Source: Mesorhizobium sp. M1B.F.Ca.ET.045.04.1.1
GTDB lineage: Bacteria > Pseudomonadota > Alphaproteobacteria > Rhizobiales > Rhizobiaceae
Length of the DNA stretch: 64,000 nucleotides
Direction: 5' to 3'
Assembly (NCBI RefSeq): GCF_003952465.1
Contig: NZ_CP034448.1
Span: 372,001-436,000 of the forward strand
This document shows positions 7,282 through 16,193 of this stretch, in pieces (within the stretch, counting starts at the first letter, position 1; each line of letters starts with the position of its first letter). The position numbers and the translations under genes are program-made. The notes below the pieces were generated by a model that was given only the letters and a program-made list of their open reading frames with translations, was not told the origin of the DNA and ran no database searches.

Positions 7282-9201
7282 ATGAGCGGGGTCGCCGGAA
7301 TTCTGCTGAGGCAAGACGGCAGGCCCGCCGCGGCAGCCGACATCCAGCAGATGCTGGCGCGCATGCGCCACCGGGGCCGCGACGGCAGCTCGTGGTGGAC
7401 GGACAGAAGCGTGGCGCTTGGCCATGCCTGGCTCGACACGACGGGCGAGGACGGTCCCGGCCCGCTGACCATGGCCGGCGGCAAGCTCGCCGTCACGGCG
7501 GATTGCAGGCTGGACAACCGCGACGAGCTTTTGGCGCGGCTCGGCATACGCGACCCGACGGCCGCCGACGCGATGCTTTTGTTGCGCGCCTATCTCAAAT
7601 GGGGCGAGGCCTGCCCGACCTATCTGCAAGGCGATTTCGCCTTCGCGATCTGGGATGCCGAGCGCCGGGCATTGTTTTGCGCCCGCGACCATTTCGGCAT
7701 CAAGCCGTTCTACTACCACGCGGGCGCCAGGCGCTTCGCGTTTGCCTCGGAGATCGGCCCGCTGCTGGTCCTGGAGGGTGTCAACACACGCATCAGCGAG
7801 CATCAGATTTCCGGATTCCTTGCCGGGCTGCCCGACGATCCACAGTCGACCCACTATGCCGAGATCTTCCGTTTGCCGGCACGCCATACCCTGACGGTGA
7901 CGGACAACCAGGTGACGCTTCGTCAGTACTGGCACATCGAGCCTTCGCCAGAGCCGCTGCGCTCGGACGCGGCCGAAGAATTCAGGCATCTCTTCTACCG
8001 GTCGGTGCAAAACCGGATGCGCGGCACCCCTGCTATTGGCGCAATGCTGAGCGGCGGCCTCGATTCATCCTCGATCGCCTGCGTGGCCGGCCTGCAAGCC
8101 GCAGCTGCGCGGAAACCGGAGCTCAAGACCTTCTCGCTGGTCTTCGAGAAGGGCTCACCGATGGACGAGAAGCCGTTCATCGATGCAGTACTGGGTCACC
8201 ACCGGCTCGACGGCACGATGATTTCCATCGGCAACTACGCGCCTTTCGCCGAGTTCGAACGCATCCTCGAGGAACAGGAAGGGACTTTCCTGGCGCCTGG
8301 CCTGTCGCTGACCCGCAGCATCTACCGGACAGCGGAAGCCAAACGGGTGAAGGTGCTGCTCGACGGCCATGGCGGCGACGAAGTCGTTTCGCACGGGCAT
8401 GGGCTGCTGCATGAGCTCGCCAAGGCGGGTCGATGGCTGGCGCTGTGGCGCGAGCTGCACAGCGCCGCCGACACCTATGGTGACGGCATGCTGTCGCTGT
8501 ATTTCAGGTTCCTGACCGTCTACGGGCCTGCTTGGCGGACCGCCAGGATGAGGGCGATGGCCAAACGCGTTCTCGGCAAGCTGCGGCGCAGACCATTCCA
8601 AGCGCCGCGCTCGGCCTGGGCGGGACTGGTCAATCCGGAGCTTGCCAGGCGCACCGACCTTGCCGAACGTTTCCACCGCGCCGGCTACATGCCGCCGAGC
8701 GTCAGTGCCAGCGAAGCGCTGACGCATCGCTGGCTTCTGTCCACCGGGCTGGTGCCGCACGCTTTCGAAGTCCTTGACAAGGCCGCCGCCAATTTCGGCA
8801 TCGAGCCCCGCTACCCGTTCTGGGACAAGCCGCTCGTTGAGTTCTGCCTGGCGCTGCCCGGCGAGGAAAAGCTCAAGGACGGCTTCGGCCGTCTTGTGCT
8901 GCGCCGAGCCATGCAGGGCATTCTGCCGCCCGTGGTGCAGTGGCGGCGCGACAAGATCGATTTTACCGCAAACCTCGTCAAAGGCATGATCGTCAATCAT
9001 CGCGATCTCCTGGACAGGCTGCTGGTGTCGGACAACGACTTGATCGCCCCCTATGTCAATCTGCCCGAAGTGAACGCCGCCTACGCCCGCATGCTTCGGG
9101 AGCCCGAGCAGGCGACGCTGCCCGATGTCCAACATATCTGGCGTTCGGCCTCGCTGTCGCTGTGGCTGCGGCAGGTCCAGCATGATGGAAGCCCTGCATG
9201 A
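7282..9201 (+). CDS. Lasso-peptide macrolactam synthetase (C, asparagine-synthetase B-like)
   Basis: A 639-residue homologue of asparagine synthetase B. The ATP-pyrophosphatase loop SGGLDSS is at 257-263, expected to adenylate the Asp9 side chain so that the Gly1 amine can attack and close the ring. The N-terminal glutaminase-like domain is present (RHRGRDG, FAIWD, ARDHFGIKPFYY), but the nucleophilic Cys2 of true glutamine-dependent synthetases is replaced by Ser (MSGVAG). It therefore cannot use glutamine, as is usual for lasso cyclases. The start lies 3 bases after B2 and its stop overlaps the kinase start by 4 bases (ATGA), so translation is coupled. Confidence 0.9.
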   Translation: MSGVAGILLRQDGRPAAAADIQQMLARMRHRGRDGSSWWTDRSVALGHAWLDTTGEDGPGPLTMAGGKLAVTADCRLDNRDELLARLGIRDPTAADAMLLLRAYLKWGEACPTYLQGDFAFAIWDAERRALFCARDHFGIKPFYYHAGARRFAFASEIGPLLVLEGVNTRISEHQISGFLAGLPDDPQSTHYAEIFRLPARHTLTVTDNQVTLRQYWHIEPSPEPLRSDAAEEFRHLFYRSVQNRMRGTPAIGAMLSGGLDSSSIACVAGLQAAAARKPELKTFSLVFEKGSPMDEKPFIDAVLGHHRLDGTMISIGNYAPFAEFERILEEQEGTFLAPGLSLTRSIYRTAEAKRVKVLLDGHGGDEVVSHGHGLLHELAKAGRWLALWRELHSAADTYGDGMLSLYFRFLTVYGPAWRTARMRAMAKRVLGKLRRRPFQAPRSAWAGLVNPELARRTDLAERFHRAGYMPPSVSASEALTHRWLLSTGLVPHAFEVLDKAAANFGIEPRYPFWDKPLVEFCLALPGEEKLKDGFGRLVLRRAMQGILPPVVQWRRDKIDFTANLVKGMIVNHRDLLDRLLVSDNDLIAPYVNLPEVNAAYARMLREPEQATLPDVQHIWRSASLSLWLRQVQHDGSPA

Positions 9202-10175
9202 ACCCTCGGGCCGTTTCTCTTGCCACAAGGCCCGAAGCGGCCGCTCGGAATGGACGCGTCCGTCGCTTCTACAAGGCGTACGGTCTGACGATTGGGTCCG
9301 AGGTGGCTCTACCGGAACTGGAACCGACCGCGCCGGCAACGCCGGACATCGAGATTGCTGTCGGGCCGATCGATTTTCCGGAGGCCGCATCGGCGAACGC
9401 CACGGCCTTCCGGTTCGAGCAGAGCCATCAATATCTTTCATGGCCGGCGATCGGGACATTCAGGATCAGCGGTGCCGGCCGAATCGATGTTGACGCAGCG
9501 CCCGGGATCGACGACCCGCTGCTTGCCTTCCCGCTTCTCGGGCCCGTGCTGGCGCTTGCCCTGCATCAGCGCCGTCTGCTCATCCTGCACGCCAGCGCGG
9601 TCGCGGTGGGTGACCAAAGCCTGATCTTCATGGGCGACAAAGGCGCCGGCAAGTCGACCATGGCGGGCGCGATGATCCGCGCCGGTCACCTTCTGCTTAC
9701 CGATGATGTCGTGGCGCTGGATCTGTCCAATCCTTCACGGCCGATGATCCTGCCCGGTTTTCCGCAGCTCAAGCTTGCAGCGGACGCTGCCGACGCAATC
9801 CGCATAGGCCAAGCGGAGGTGCGGCCGCAGGTGCATCCGCAGATCGAGAAGGCGCAGCATCGTCTGCGTGACGGATTTGCCGGCAAAGCCGTGAAGGCGG
9901 CCCGGATCTATGTGCTGGAGCGCGGGGAGCGGGCGGCGATCATGCCGCTGCCGGGCGCCGGCGCCCTGCCGGCGATCATCAAGTTCTCCTACGTCACCCG
10001 GTTTGGCCGACAGGCGCTGGTCGGCGATTTCGCGTCCACGCATCTCAGTCAATGCGCGCAGCTTGCCGCTCGCATCGGCGTCTGCCGGCTTGAAGTGCCG
10101 GCAGGGCTGGGGCGGATCGATGAAGTCGTCGACCTGATCGAGCGCGATCTGGCGGCAGGCGCGCAAACAAGGTGA
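9198..10175 (+). CDS. HPr-kinase-like peptide kinase of the lasso cluster (K)
   Basis: A 325-residue protein related to HPr Ser kinase/phosphorylase. HAS at 131-133 and the P-loop GDKGAGKST at 146-154 are followed by LLTDDVVALD (166-175), the characteristic strand with paired Asp. In paeninodin-type pathways, homologues (PadeK/ThcoK) phosphorylate the hydroxyl of the C-terminal Ser of the precursor. The precursor here ends in Ser, consistent with that reaction. It lacks the N-terminal HPrK domain seen in Gram-positive HPr kinase. It overlaps the cyclase gene by 4 bases and precedes the exporter gene. Alternative: a kinase with another target, since HprK-like genes also occur in other PqqD clusters. 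Confidence 0.83.
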   Translation: MNPRAVSLATRPEAAARNGRVRRFYKAYGLTIGSEVALPELEPTAPATPDIEIAVGPIDFPEAASANATAFRFEQSHQYLSWPAIGTFRISGAGRIDVDAAPGIDDPLLAFPLLGPVLALALHQRRLLILHASAVAVGDQSLIFMGDKGAGKSTMAGAMIRAGHLLLTDDVVALDLSNPSRPMILPGFPQLKLAADAADAIRIGQAEVRPQVHPQIEKAQHRLRDGFAGKAVKAARIYVLERGERAAIMPLPGAGALPAIIKFSYVTRFGRQALVGDFASTHLSQCAQLAARIGVCRLEVPAGLGRIDEVVDLIERDLAAGAQTR

Positions 10176-10183
10176 TAAGAGGC

Positions 10184-12097
10184 ATGGCCTGGTCCTCAAA
10201 GCTTCGCCTGTCGCTTTTGCGGGATGTCGCCGGCTTCGGCGGCGTGATGGCGCAGGTCGGTGGGCGGCGCACGGCGACGGCGCTGGCCTTCCTGATCCTG
10301 GGAAGCCTGACCGAGGGGCTCTCGATCCTGCTGTTGATCCCGCTCCTGCATCTGATCGGCAACGCCGACCAGGATTTCGCCGTGCGGATGCCGAACGCAC
10401 TGCGCTGGGTGGCGCCCGGCGGCACGCTGTCGCTGGCGACGGTGCTCGCCCTGCTCGTCGCCCTGGTGGCGCTGCAGGCGATGTTCAACCGTTTCAAGTC
10501 GCTCTACATGGCGCGGCTGCTCTATGACTTCGTCAACCGCGTGCGCATGAACCTGTTCGAGAGCATCGGCAAGGCGCGCTGGGGCGTCTTCACGCGCATG
10601 CGCAGCTCCGACCTCGACCATGCGCTGACCGGCGACATCGATCGCGTGCAGGCGGCCGCCTTCTCGCTGCTGATGCTCGCCCAGACGGCGCTGCTGCTTG
10701 CCGGCTATCTCGTGGTGTCGCTGTTCATCTCACCGGTGATGACGTCCTTCGCCATCCTCATCGGCGTGCTCTTGTTCGTCGCGCTGCAGCCCTTCCGTGC
10801 GCGCGCCACCGCCTATGGCCGCGTGCTGACCGGCAGCCGCCAGGACCAGTACCGCACGGTTTCGGAATTCCTCGGCGGCATCAAGGTGGCCAAGAGCCTG
10901 AACGTCGAGGCGGGTTATTTCACGCAGCTCCGCGCGACGCTCGAGAAGATGAAGGCGGACAACATCGCTTATGTCCGCAACAGCACCATCGGTACCGCGC
11001 TGTTCCAGGTGACGAGCGTCATCGGGCTCAGCCTGTTCATCTATATCGCGCTGGTGCGCTTTCACCTGTCGCTCGCCGAGATCGTCGTGCTGCTCTTGGT
11101 CTTCATGCGGGTCGCGCCGCGCTTCATGGATATGCAAGTGCAGGCGCAGCAAATGCTGATCAACCTGCCGGCATATACCGCCATGCAGGCCCTCAAGGCG
11201 CGCTTCGACGCCGAGCGCGAAATGGTGCCGGGCGATGCCGGACATGGCGCCAGGCTGTCGCTCGACACCGGCCTCAACGTCCGCGACGTCTTGTTTGCCT
11301 ATGGCGACGGCGACGGAAAACCGGTGGTCGAAGGCATCACCTTCGACCTTCCCGCCGGCAAGGTGACGGCGCTGATCGGCCCGTCCGGCTCGGGAAAGAG
11401 CACGATCGCCGACATGCTGCTTGGACTGCTCGAGCCGACCGAGGGCACGATCCTTGCCGACGGCGTCGAGATCACTGCCAAGAACCGCAGGGCCTGGCGC
11501 GACCAGGTGGCCTATGTGCCGCAGGACGTGTTCCTGCTGCACGACACGATCGCCGCCAATCTGCGCCTGGCTGCGCCGCGGGCCAGCGACGAGGAGCTTT
11601 GGACGGCGCTGCGCAAGGCGCATGCGGCCGATTTCGTCGAGCGGCTCGACCGGAGGCTGGAGACGGTGGTGGGCGACCGCGGCGTCCGGCTCTCGGGCGG
11701 CGAACGCCAGCGCATCGCGCTGGCGCGGGCGCTGTTGCGCAAACCCGTGCTGCTCATCCTCGACGAGGCTACAAGCGCGCTCGACTGGCAAAATCAGTCG
11801 CTGATCGCCCAATCGATCGAAGACCTGCGCGGCCAGATGACGATCCTCACCATCGCGCACCGGCCGTCGATGATCGCTTTCGCCGACTGGGTCGTGGCCA
11901 TCGAGAGCGGGCGCATCGTCGAGGTCGGGCAATATCAAAGGCTGAAGGCAAAGCCCGGCAGCCGGCTGGCCAGAATGCTCTCCGGCGAGCGAGCCGAACG
12001 GGAAACCGCAACGCTGGCCGACAAGGCATTGGCCGACAATGCGCCGCTTCCGGCGCCGGGTGAACGATCAGCGGAGGCTGCCGCGCCTGGCGCTTAG
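10184..12097 (+). CDS. ABC-type lasso-peptide exporter (D; fused membrane and ATPase domains)
   Basis: A 637-residue half-transporter that works as a dimer in the inner membrane to export and give self-immunity to the mature peptide. Residues about 20-320 carry six predicted transmembrane helices. The ATPase domain has Walker A GPSGSGKST near residue 400, Q-loop YVPQD, signature LSGGERQR near 503 and Walker B LLILDEAT near 525. I chose ATG 10184 because AGGTGAT precedes it at proper spacing; a GTG at 10172 overlapping the kinase stop is possible. The 3' end overlaps the convergent exoX gene by 30 bases. Confidence 0.88.
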   Translation: MAWSSKLRLSLLRDVAGFGGVMAQVGGRRTATALAFLILGSLTEGLSILLLIPLLHLIGNADQDFAVRMPNALRWVAPGGTLSLATVLALLVALVALQAMFNRFKSLYMARLLYDFVNRVRMNLFESIGKARWGVFTRMRSSDLDHALTGDIDRVQAAAFSLLMLAQTALLLAGYLVVSLFISPVMTSFAILIGVLLFVALQPFRARATAYGRVLTGSRQDQYRTVSEFLGGIKVAKSLNVEAGYFTQLRATLEKMKADNIAYVRNSTIGTALFQVTSVIGLSLFIYIALVRFHLSLAEIVVLLLVFMRVAPRFMDMQVQAQQMLINLPAYTAMQALKARFDAEREMVPGDAGHGARLSLDTGLNVRDVLFAYGDGDGKPVVEGITFDLPAGKVTALIGPSGSGKSTIADMLLGLLEPTEGTILADGVEITAKNRRAWRDQVAYVPQDVFLLHDTIAANLRLAAPRASDEELWTALRKAHAADFVERLDRRLETVVGDRGVRLSGGERQRIALARALLRKPVLLILDEATSALDWQNQSLIAQSIEDLRGQMTILTIAHRPSMIAFADWVVAIESGRIVEVGQYQRLKAKPGSRLARMLSGERAERETATLADKALADNAPLPAPGERSAEAAAPGA

Positions 12098-12334
12098 CTT
12101 TTCGCCCTCGGCCACCTTGATGCCACGGTCGGCCTCTCGGCTCTTATCGGCGGGCACTGGCCCGCTCCTGGCAATCATGGCGTAGACCAGAAGGAAATAA
12201 CCCACCTGAATGACCACGGCGCAAATGACGGTACGCATGATGATGGTGCCAAGCGATGCGCCGTCGAAGTAAGACCAGCCGACCACGATCGCGAGCGCGA
12301 ATATCATCCCGACGATGAATTTTGGTAAAGACAT
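12068..12334 (-). CDS. exoX: Exopolysaccharide production repressor, ExoX/SyrA-like small membrane protein
   Basis: An 88-residue protein starting MSLPKFIVGM. Two transmembrane segments are visible (about residues 5-22 and 28-52, ending VICAVVIQVGYFLLVYAMIA), followed by a charged cytosolic tail. This is the pattern of the ExoX/PsiA/SyrA family, in which ExoX represses EPS synthesis after transcription through its ratio to ExoY. The much longer ORF extension upstream (to 12583) is Arg-rich and not supported. The gene is divergent from exoY across 607 bases, the same exoX-exoY arrangement as in Sinorhizobium. Its 3' end overlaps the lasso exporter gene. Confidence 0.8.
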   Translation of the reverse strand: MSLPKFIVGMIFALAIVVGWSYFDGASLGTIIMRTVICAVVIQVGYFLLVYAMIARSGPVPADKSREADRGIKVAEGEKLSARRGSLR

Positions 12335-12941
12335 GCTCGTCGGCCCGTCAACCGACACAAGCATGCAAAAGCTGTGACTTACCCACCCGCGTGACTCCCC
12401 GTTGCGCCAAAGAGCTATTTCTGGCTGCCCAACTCGGCCGGTTGCTTCCGGCCTTTCTGACCCATCCAAACTATGACAGAAACAGTTTGCGACTCTATTA
12501 AGGCGAGACCTTCGCAGCAAGGGCAAGCGCAAGTGATTTCCAACGGTTTTGCGGGATCGGCTCTGCCATGCTGCGACGCACATTCCGGCGCCACCACATA
12601 TTCAGGATAGCTAAACTGACCATAGTAAAACTCAAAATATTAATTAGTATTTTACGCTAAGAACTTACCTCCGCGAGTGATTCGGCCAGCCTGCAACCAC
12701 CAATCGTCTGCAACAAAGAATGAGCTGTCCAAAAACGGCCCAAATGGCGCACTACATTTCCCTGATTTTCCCTCACCTTGTCATAAACATGCCACAAAGG
12801 CCAAAATTTGTGCAGGGCAGGTTTATTATTTAGTCAATTCATGACGTGAACATTTCATGCGGATGGGAAATTGTGTGTTGCGCTGCAGCATTTTTTTGAT
12901 ATCGTGCCATAAACCATCCGTTCAACGTATGGAGCTTTTGC
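12335..12941. promoter_or_regulatory. exoX-exoY divergent intergenic region
   Basis: These 607 bases hold no credible gene. The segment 12600-12900 is AT-rich compared with the coding regions. A TGCNNTGCAGCA-type site lies at 12877-12892. The length and AT content suit a complex EPS promoter that could also contain sites for MucR/Ros-type regulators, but I cannot define such a site by eye. Confidence 0.5.
12877..12892 (+). promoter_or_regulatory. Candidate shared operator upstream of exoY
   Basis: GTTGCGCTGCAGCATT lies 50 bases before the exoY ATG and matches the lasso-precursor site GTTGCCGTGCAGCAAT at 13 of 16 positions. Confidence 0.45.
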
Positions 12942-13619
12942 ATGAGGGACGTCGCCAAGCCGGCCAATGCGGGTTTTTCGCAGGCCGGCATTGATTTTCC
13001 ACCCCCCATCGGCGGTCTGCTCAAACGCAGTTTCGATATCGTCGGTTCGCTCGCCGGTCTGATTCTGCTCAGCCCGCTCTTCCTGATGGTCGCCCTGCTG
13101 GTCAAGCTTTCCGACCGCGGGCCGATCTTCTATGGCCACAAGCGGATCGGCCGCGGCGGAAGGATTTTCGCCTGCCTCAAATTCCGCACCATGGTCCAGG
13201 ATGGCGAGAAGGTACTCGCGGCGCATCTGGCCGCCAATCCGGACGCCAATGCCGAGTGGCTGGCGACGCGCAAGCTGAAGAACGATCCGCGCGTGACGCG
13301 TGTCGGCCAGGTGCTGCGCAAGCTCAGCCTCGACGAGCTGCCGCAGATCATCAACATCCTGCAAGGCGACATGAGCCTTGTCGGGCCGCGCCCGGTCGTG
13401 CGCGACGAGCTCGAGATCTACGGCAGCGCCGCCGTCTACTATCTGAAGTCGCGCCCCGGTCTCACCGGGCTGTGGCAGGTGAGCGGACGCAACGACGTGT
13501 CCTACGACACGCGCGTCGCCTTCGATCGCCACTATGTCGAGAACTGGTCGATGGTCGAGGACATTCGCATCATCGTCAAGACCGTGCCAGCCGTGTGGAT
13601 GTCGCGCGGCAGCTATTGA
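12942..13619 (+). CDS. exoY: Undecaprenyl-phosphate galactose phosphotransferase ExoY
   Basis: A 225-residue initiating sugar-phosphate transferase that loads galactose-1-phosphate (or glucose-1-phosphate) onto undecaprenyl phosphate to start each EPS repeat unit. One membrane-entry helix (residues about 30-52, FDIVGSLAGLILLSPLF) is followed by the conserved catalytic stretch: KFRTM, DELPQIINILQGDMSLVGPRP, and PGLTGLWQVSGR. Length equals that of short ExoY/PssA-type transferases lacking the large membrane domain. It is first in the exoY-exoF-exoZ-like operon and divergent from exoX. Sugar specificity is inferred from family and context. Confidence 0.92.
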   Translation: MRDVAKPANAGFSQAGIDFPPPIGGLLKRSFDIVGSLAGLILLSPLFLMVALLVKLSDRGPIFYGHKRIGRGGRIFACLKFRTMVQDGEKVLAAHLAANPDANAEWLATRKLKNDPRVTRVGQVLRKLSLDELPQIINILQGDMSLVGPRPVVRDELEIYGSAAVYYLKSRPGLTGLWQVSGRNDVSYDTRVAFDRHYVENWSMVEDIRIIVKTVPAVWMSRGSY

Positions 13620-13677
13620 CCGACGGGCCTCCCCGCCGAACTCGGGGCAGGTATCCGGCAGTGATCTCATCGGGCGG

Positions 13678-14982
13678 ATGGGGCCAAAGCGGATCGGAAA
13701 CGTTCATTTGAAAAAACACCCCTTCGGACTGTCTTTCGCCTGCAGTCTTCTTTCCAGGGCGCCCGGCCGATTCGCGGCCGCGGCGCTTGCGATGTCTCTG
13801 CTTACGCCGCAGATGGCGGCGGCCGAGGATTACCGGCTCGGCCCGCAGGACAAGCTCAACATCCGCGTCGCCGAATGGCAGACGGTCGACGGCACGTTCC
13901 GCGACTGGTCGGCGATCAACGGCGACTACTCGGTCGGCCCCGCCGGGACGCTCTCGGTGCCTTTCGTGGGCGAGATGCAGGCGGCCGGGAAGACGACGTC
14001 GGAGGTCGCAAATGCGATCGGGCTTACGCTGCAGCGCAAGCTGGCCCTGCCCGACAAGCCTGAAGCCTCGGTCGAAATGGCCCAGTTCCGGCCGTTCTAC
14101 ATTTCGGGCGAAGTGCAGAACCCCGGCCAGTTTCCCTATGTGCCCGACCTGACGGTACTGAAGGCGCTGAGTATAGCCGGCGGCATCCGGCGCAGCGCCG
14201 ATTACGGCCCTCAGCTCGGCAAGGACCTGGTCACCGCCAAGGGCAGTTTCGATATTTATGACGACCAGCGGCTGCGGCTGATCATCAAGCGCGCCCGCAT
14301 CGATGCGGACCTCGCCGGCAAAGCGAGCTTCGACGTGCCGAAGGAGGTCGAGGGCGATCCGAGAGTGCAGGCGATCGTCGCCGACGAAATGCAGATTCTG
14401 ACGGCCGACCAGAAGGCGCTGAAGCTGAAGCTCGACGCGCTCGACGACCTGAAAGGGGTTCTGCAGGGCGAAATCGAATCGCTGGAGAAGAAGATCGCCA
14501 ACCAGCAGCAGCAGGTGGATCTGGCGCAGCAGCAGCTCACCAGCATCGGTCCGCTGGCGCAGAAGGGCCTGGTCGCCAATGCGCGGCTGCTCGATTCGAA
14601 ACAGTCGGTGGCCGACCTGCAGGGCAAGATCCTGGACTATGAAACGGCGATCCTCACCGCCAAGCAGTCGATCAGCAAGGCCGAGCAGGACGCCATCGAT
14701 GCCCGCAACACGCTCAATTCCAACCTGGCCGCCAGCCGGCAGCAGGCCGAGGCGGACCTCAACGAGGCGACGCTGAGGACAGCCATGCAGAAGGGCCTGA
14801 TCGCACAGGCGTCGGATCCGGCGACGATGGCCACCATGACCGGCAGCGAGGAACCCACTCTGCTTTATTCGCTGGTGCGCGTTGCCGACGGCAAGACCAG
14901 CGAGGTCGACGCCAAGGAAGACACGCCGGTGCTGCCGGGCGACGTGATCAAGGTCAAGCTGGCGCCGACGGCCAGCCAATAG
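13678..14982 (+). CDS. exoF: EPS export outer-membrane/periplasmic protein ExoF (polysaccharide biosynthesis/export family)
   Basis: A 434-residue OPX-type protein. It has a signal sequence (hydrophobic AAAALAMSLLTPQMAAA), a polysaccharide export domain starting EDYRLGPQDKLNIRV, an SLBB-like segment (RPFYISGEVQNPGQFPYVPDLTVLKALSIAGG), and a long coiled coil (LKLKLDALDDLKGVLQGEIE and on through the QQQQVDLAQQQ region). It ends in a beta-rich segment with VLPGDVIKVKL. It works in translocation of the EPS across the periplasm. Start is uncertain: ATG 13678 or TTG 13708, the latter with GGAAA upstream. It follows exoY by 58 bases. Confidence 0.87.
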   Translation: MGPKRIGNVHLKKHPFGLSFACSLLSRAPGRFAAAALAMSLLTPQMAAAEDYRLGPQDKLNIRVAEWQTVDGTFRDWSAINGDYSVGPAGTLSVPFVGEMQAAGKTTSEVANAIGLTLQRKLALPDKPEASVEMAQFRPFYISGEVQNPGQFPYVPDLTVLKALSIAGGIRRSADYGPQLGKDLVTAKGSFDIYDDQRLRLIIKRARIDADLAGKASFDVPKEVEGDPRVQAIVADEMQILTADQKALKLKLDALDDLKGVLQGEIESLEKKIANQQQQVDLAQQQLTSIGPLAQKGLVANARLLDSKQSVADLQGKILDYETAILTAKQSISKAEQDAIDARNTLNSNLAASRQQAEADLNEATLRTAMQKGLIAQASDPATMATMTGSEEPTLLYSLVRVADGKTSEVDAKEDTPVLPGDVIKVKLAPTASQ

Positions 14983-15098
14983 CGCAACGAGCTCGGGCCT
15001 CGCTTCAGCGGCCCGGCACGGAGGCGGGAGGAACAAGTCAGGCTCGTTCGCGCCAAGGCGCGGGCGAGCGATCTGTTTGCACCGCTTGAAGGCACAGA

Positions 15099-16193
15099 AT
15101 GCAGCCCGCCGCTCCGCGTCACGTCTACCTCAACCTCGACGCCATTCGCGGCGTGGCCGCGATCAGCGTGATGCTCTACCACTTCTCGCCGTTCCTGGCC
15201 GACGGCAAGGTGCTGCCATCGAGCTATCTCGCGGTCGACCTGTTCTTCCTGCTCAGCGGCTTCGTCATCGCCCATGCCTACGACCGCAAGATCGAGAACG
15301 GCATGGGCTTCGGCACGTTCCTGGCCATCCGCCTGATACGCCTCTATCCGCTCTATCTCGCCGGCACGCTGCTCGGTTTCTTCTACCTGCTGGTCAAGAA
15401 CGGGCTGATCCCGGCCGAATATATGCCTCTATCCGAGATCGGCATGCAGCTCACCACTGGCATGCTCTTCATTCCGCTGGTCGGCGAGGCCTACCATACG
15501 ATCTTTCCGCTCAATCCCGCCTCGTGGTCGCTGTTCTTCGAGCTGATCGTCAACATCGCCTATGTCGCCATCTTCTTCCTGCTGTCGAGACGATTGCTGA
15601 CGGGACTGATCGCCGTCAGCCTCGTGCTGCTGATCGTCGCCTCGGTATTCGCCGGCACGCTCGATTTCGGCATGACCGGCAAGACCATCATCAGCGGGCT
15701 GCCGCGCGTGTCGTTCTCCTTCTTCCTGGGGGTGCTCTTGTGCCGGTCGATGGCGCGCTACCAGGACAGCCTCGGCTTCCTGCGGCGCGGCTGGTGGGTC
15801 GAGGCCGCGATCCTGCTCACGCTCGCCGTCTTCGCCATCGCGCCTGTGGGCGCAGCCGGGCGCGTCGCCTATGATCTCGCTTCTGTCGCCATCGTCTTCC
15901 CGGTCATGGTGGTGACCGGCGCCGTGGCGCCGACCGCTCCGCGGCTGGCGGGCTTCTATGGTTGGCTGGGGCGTATCTCCTACCCGATCTACATAATCCA
16001 CACGCCGATGCTGATGATCATCGCCGGAGCCGGCAAGGCGGTATCGGTCGACCCGTTCGCGCACCATCCCTGGTTCGGCCTCTTGATGGCCGCGGCGGTC
16101 ATCGCCATCGCCGACATCGCCACCCGCATCTATGACGAGCCGCTGCGCCGCTTCCTGCAGCGGCAAATGCAGCGCGCGCGGGCGGTGGCCTAA
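15099..16193 (+). CDS. exoZ: Acyltransferase 3 family membrane protein (ExoZ-like)
   Basis: A 364-residue integral membrane O-acyltransferase expected to acetylate EPS sugars. The family signature near the N-terminus is complete: LDAIRGVAAISVMLYHFSPF (with catalytic-type His) followed by VDLFFLLSGFVIAHAY. About ten hydrophobic segments follow, and the C-terminal LGRISYPIYIIHTPML is typical. GAAGG lies 7 bases before the ATG. It is 116 bases downstream of exoF on the same strand. ExoZ (acetyltransferase of succinoglycan) is the best guess by context; other surface-polysaccharide acyltransferases look similar. Confidence 0.82.
   Translation: MQPAAPRHVYLNLDAIRGVAAISVMLYHFSPFLADGKVLPSSYLAVDLFFLLSGFVIAHAYDRKIENGMGFGTFLAIRLIRLYPLYLAGTLLGFFYLLVKNGLIPAEYMPLSEIGMQLTTGMLFIPLVGEAYHTIFPLNPASWSLFFELIVNIAYVAIFFLLSRRLLTGLIAVSLVLLIVASVFAGTLDFGMTGKTIISGLPRVSFSFFLGVLLCRSMARYQDSLGFLRRGWWVEAAILLTLAVFAIAPVGAAGRVAYDLASVAIVFPVMVVTGAVAPTAPRLAGFYGWLGRISYPIYIIHTPMLMIIAGAGKAVSVDPFAHHPWFGLLMAAAVIAIADIATRIYDEPLRRFLQRQMQRARAVA

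Noticed and set aside
7282..9201. Reading this gene as a true glutamine-dependent asparagine synthetase
   Set aside because: The nucleophilic Cys2 is Ser, and the gene is flanked by PqqD-like, transglutaminase-like and lasso precursor genes with coupled starts.
12335..12583. Extending exoX upstream to make a 171-residue protein
   Set aside because: The extension is Arg-rich and unlike the short two-helix ExoX/SyrA family, which begins MSLP.
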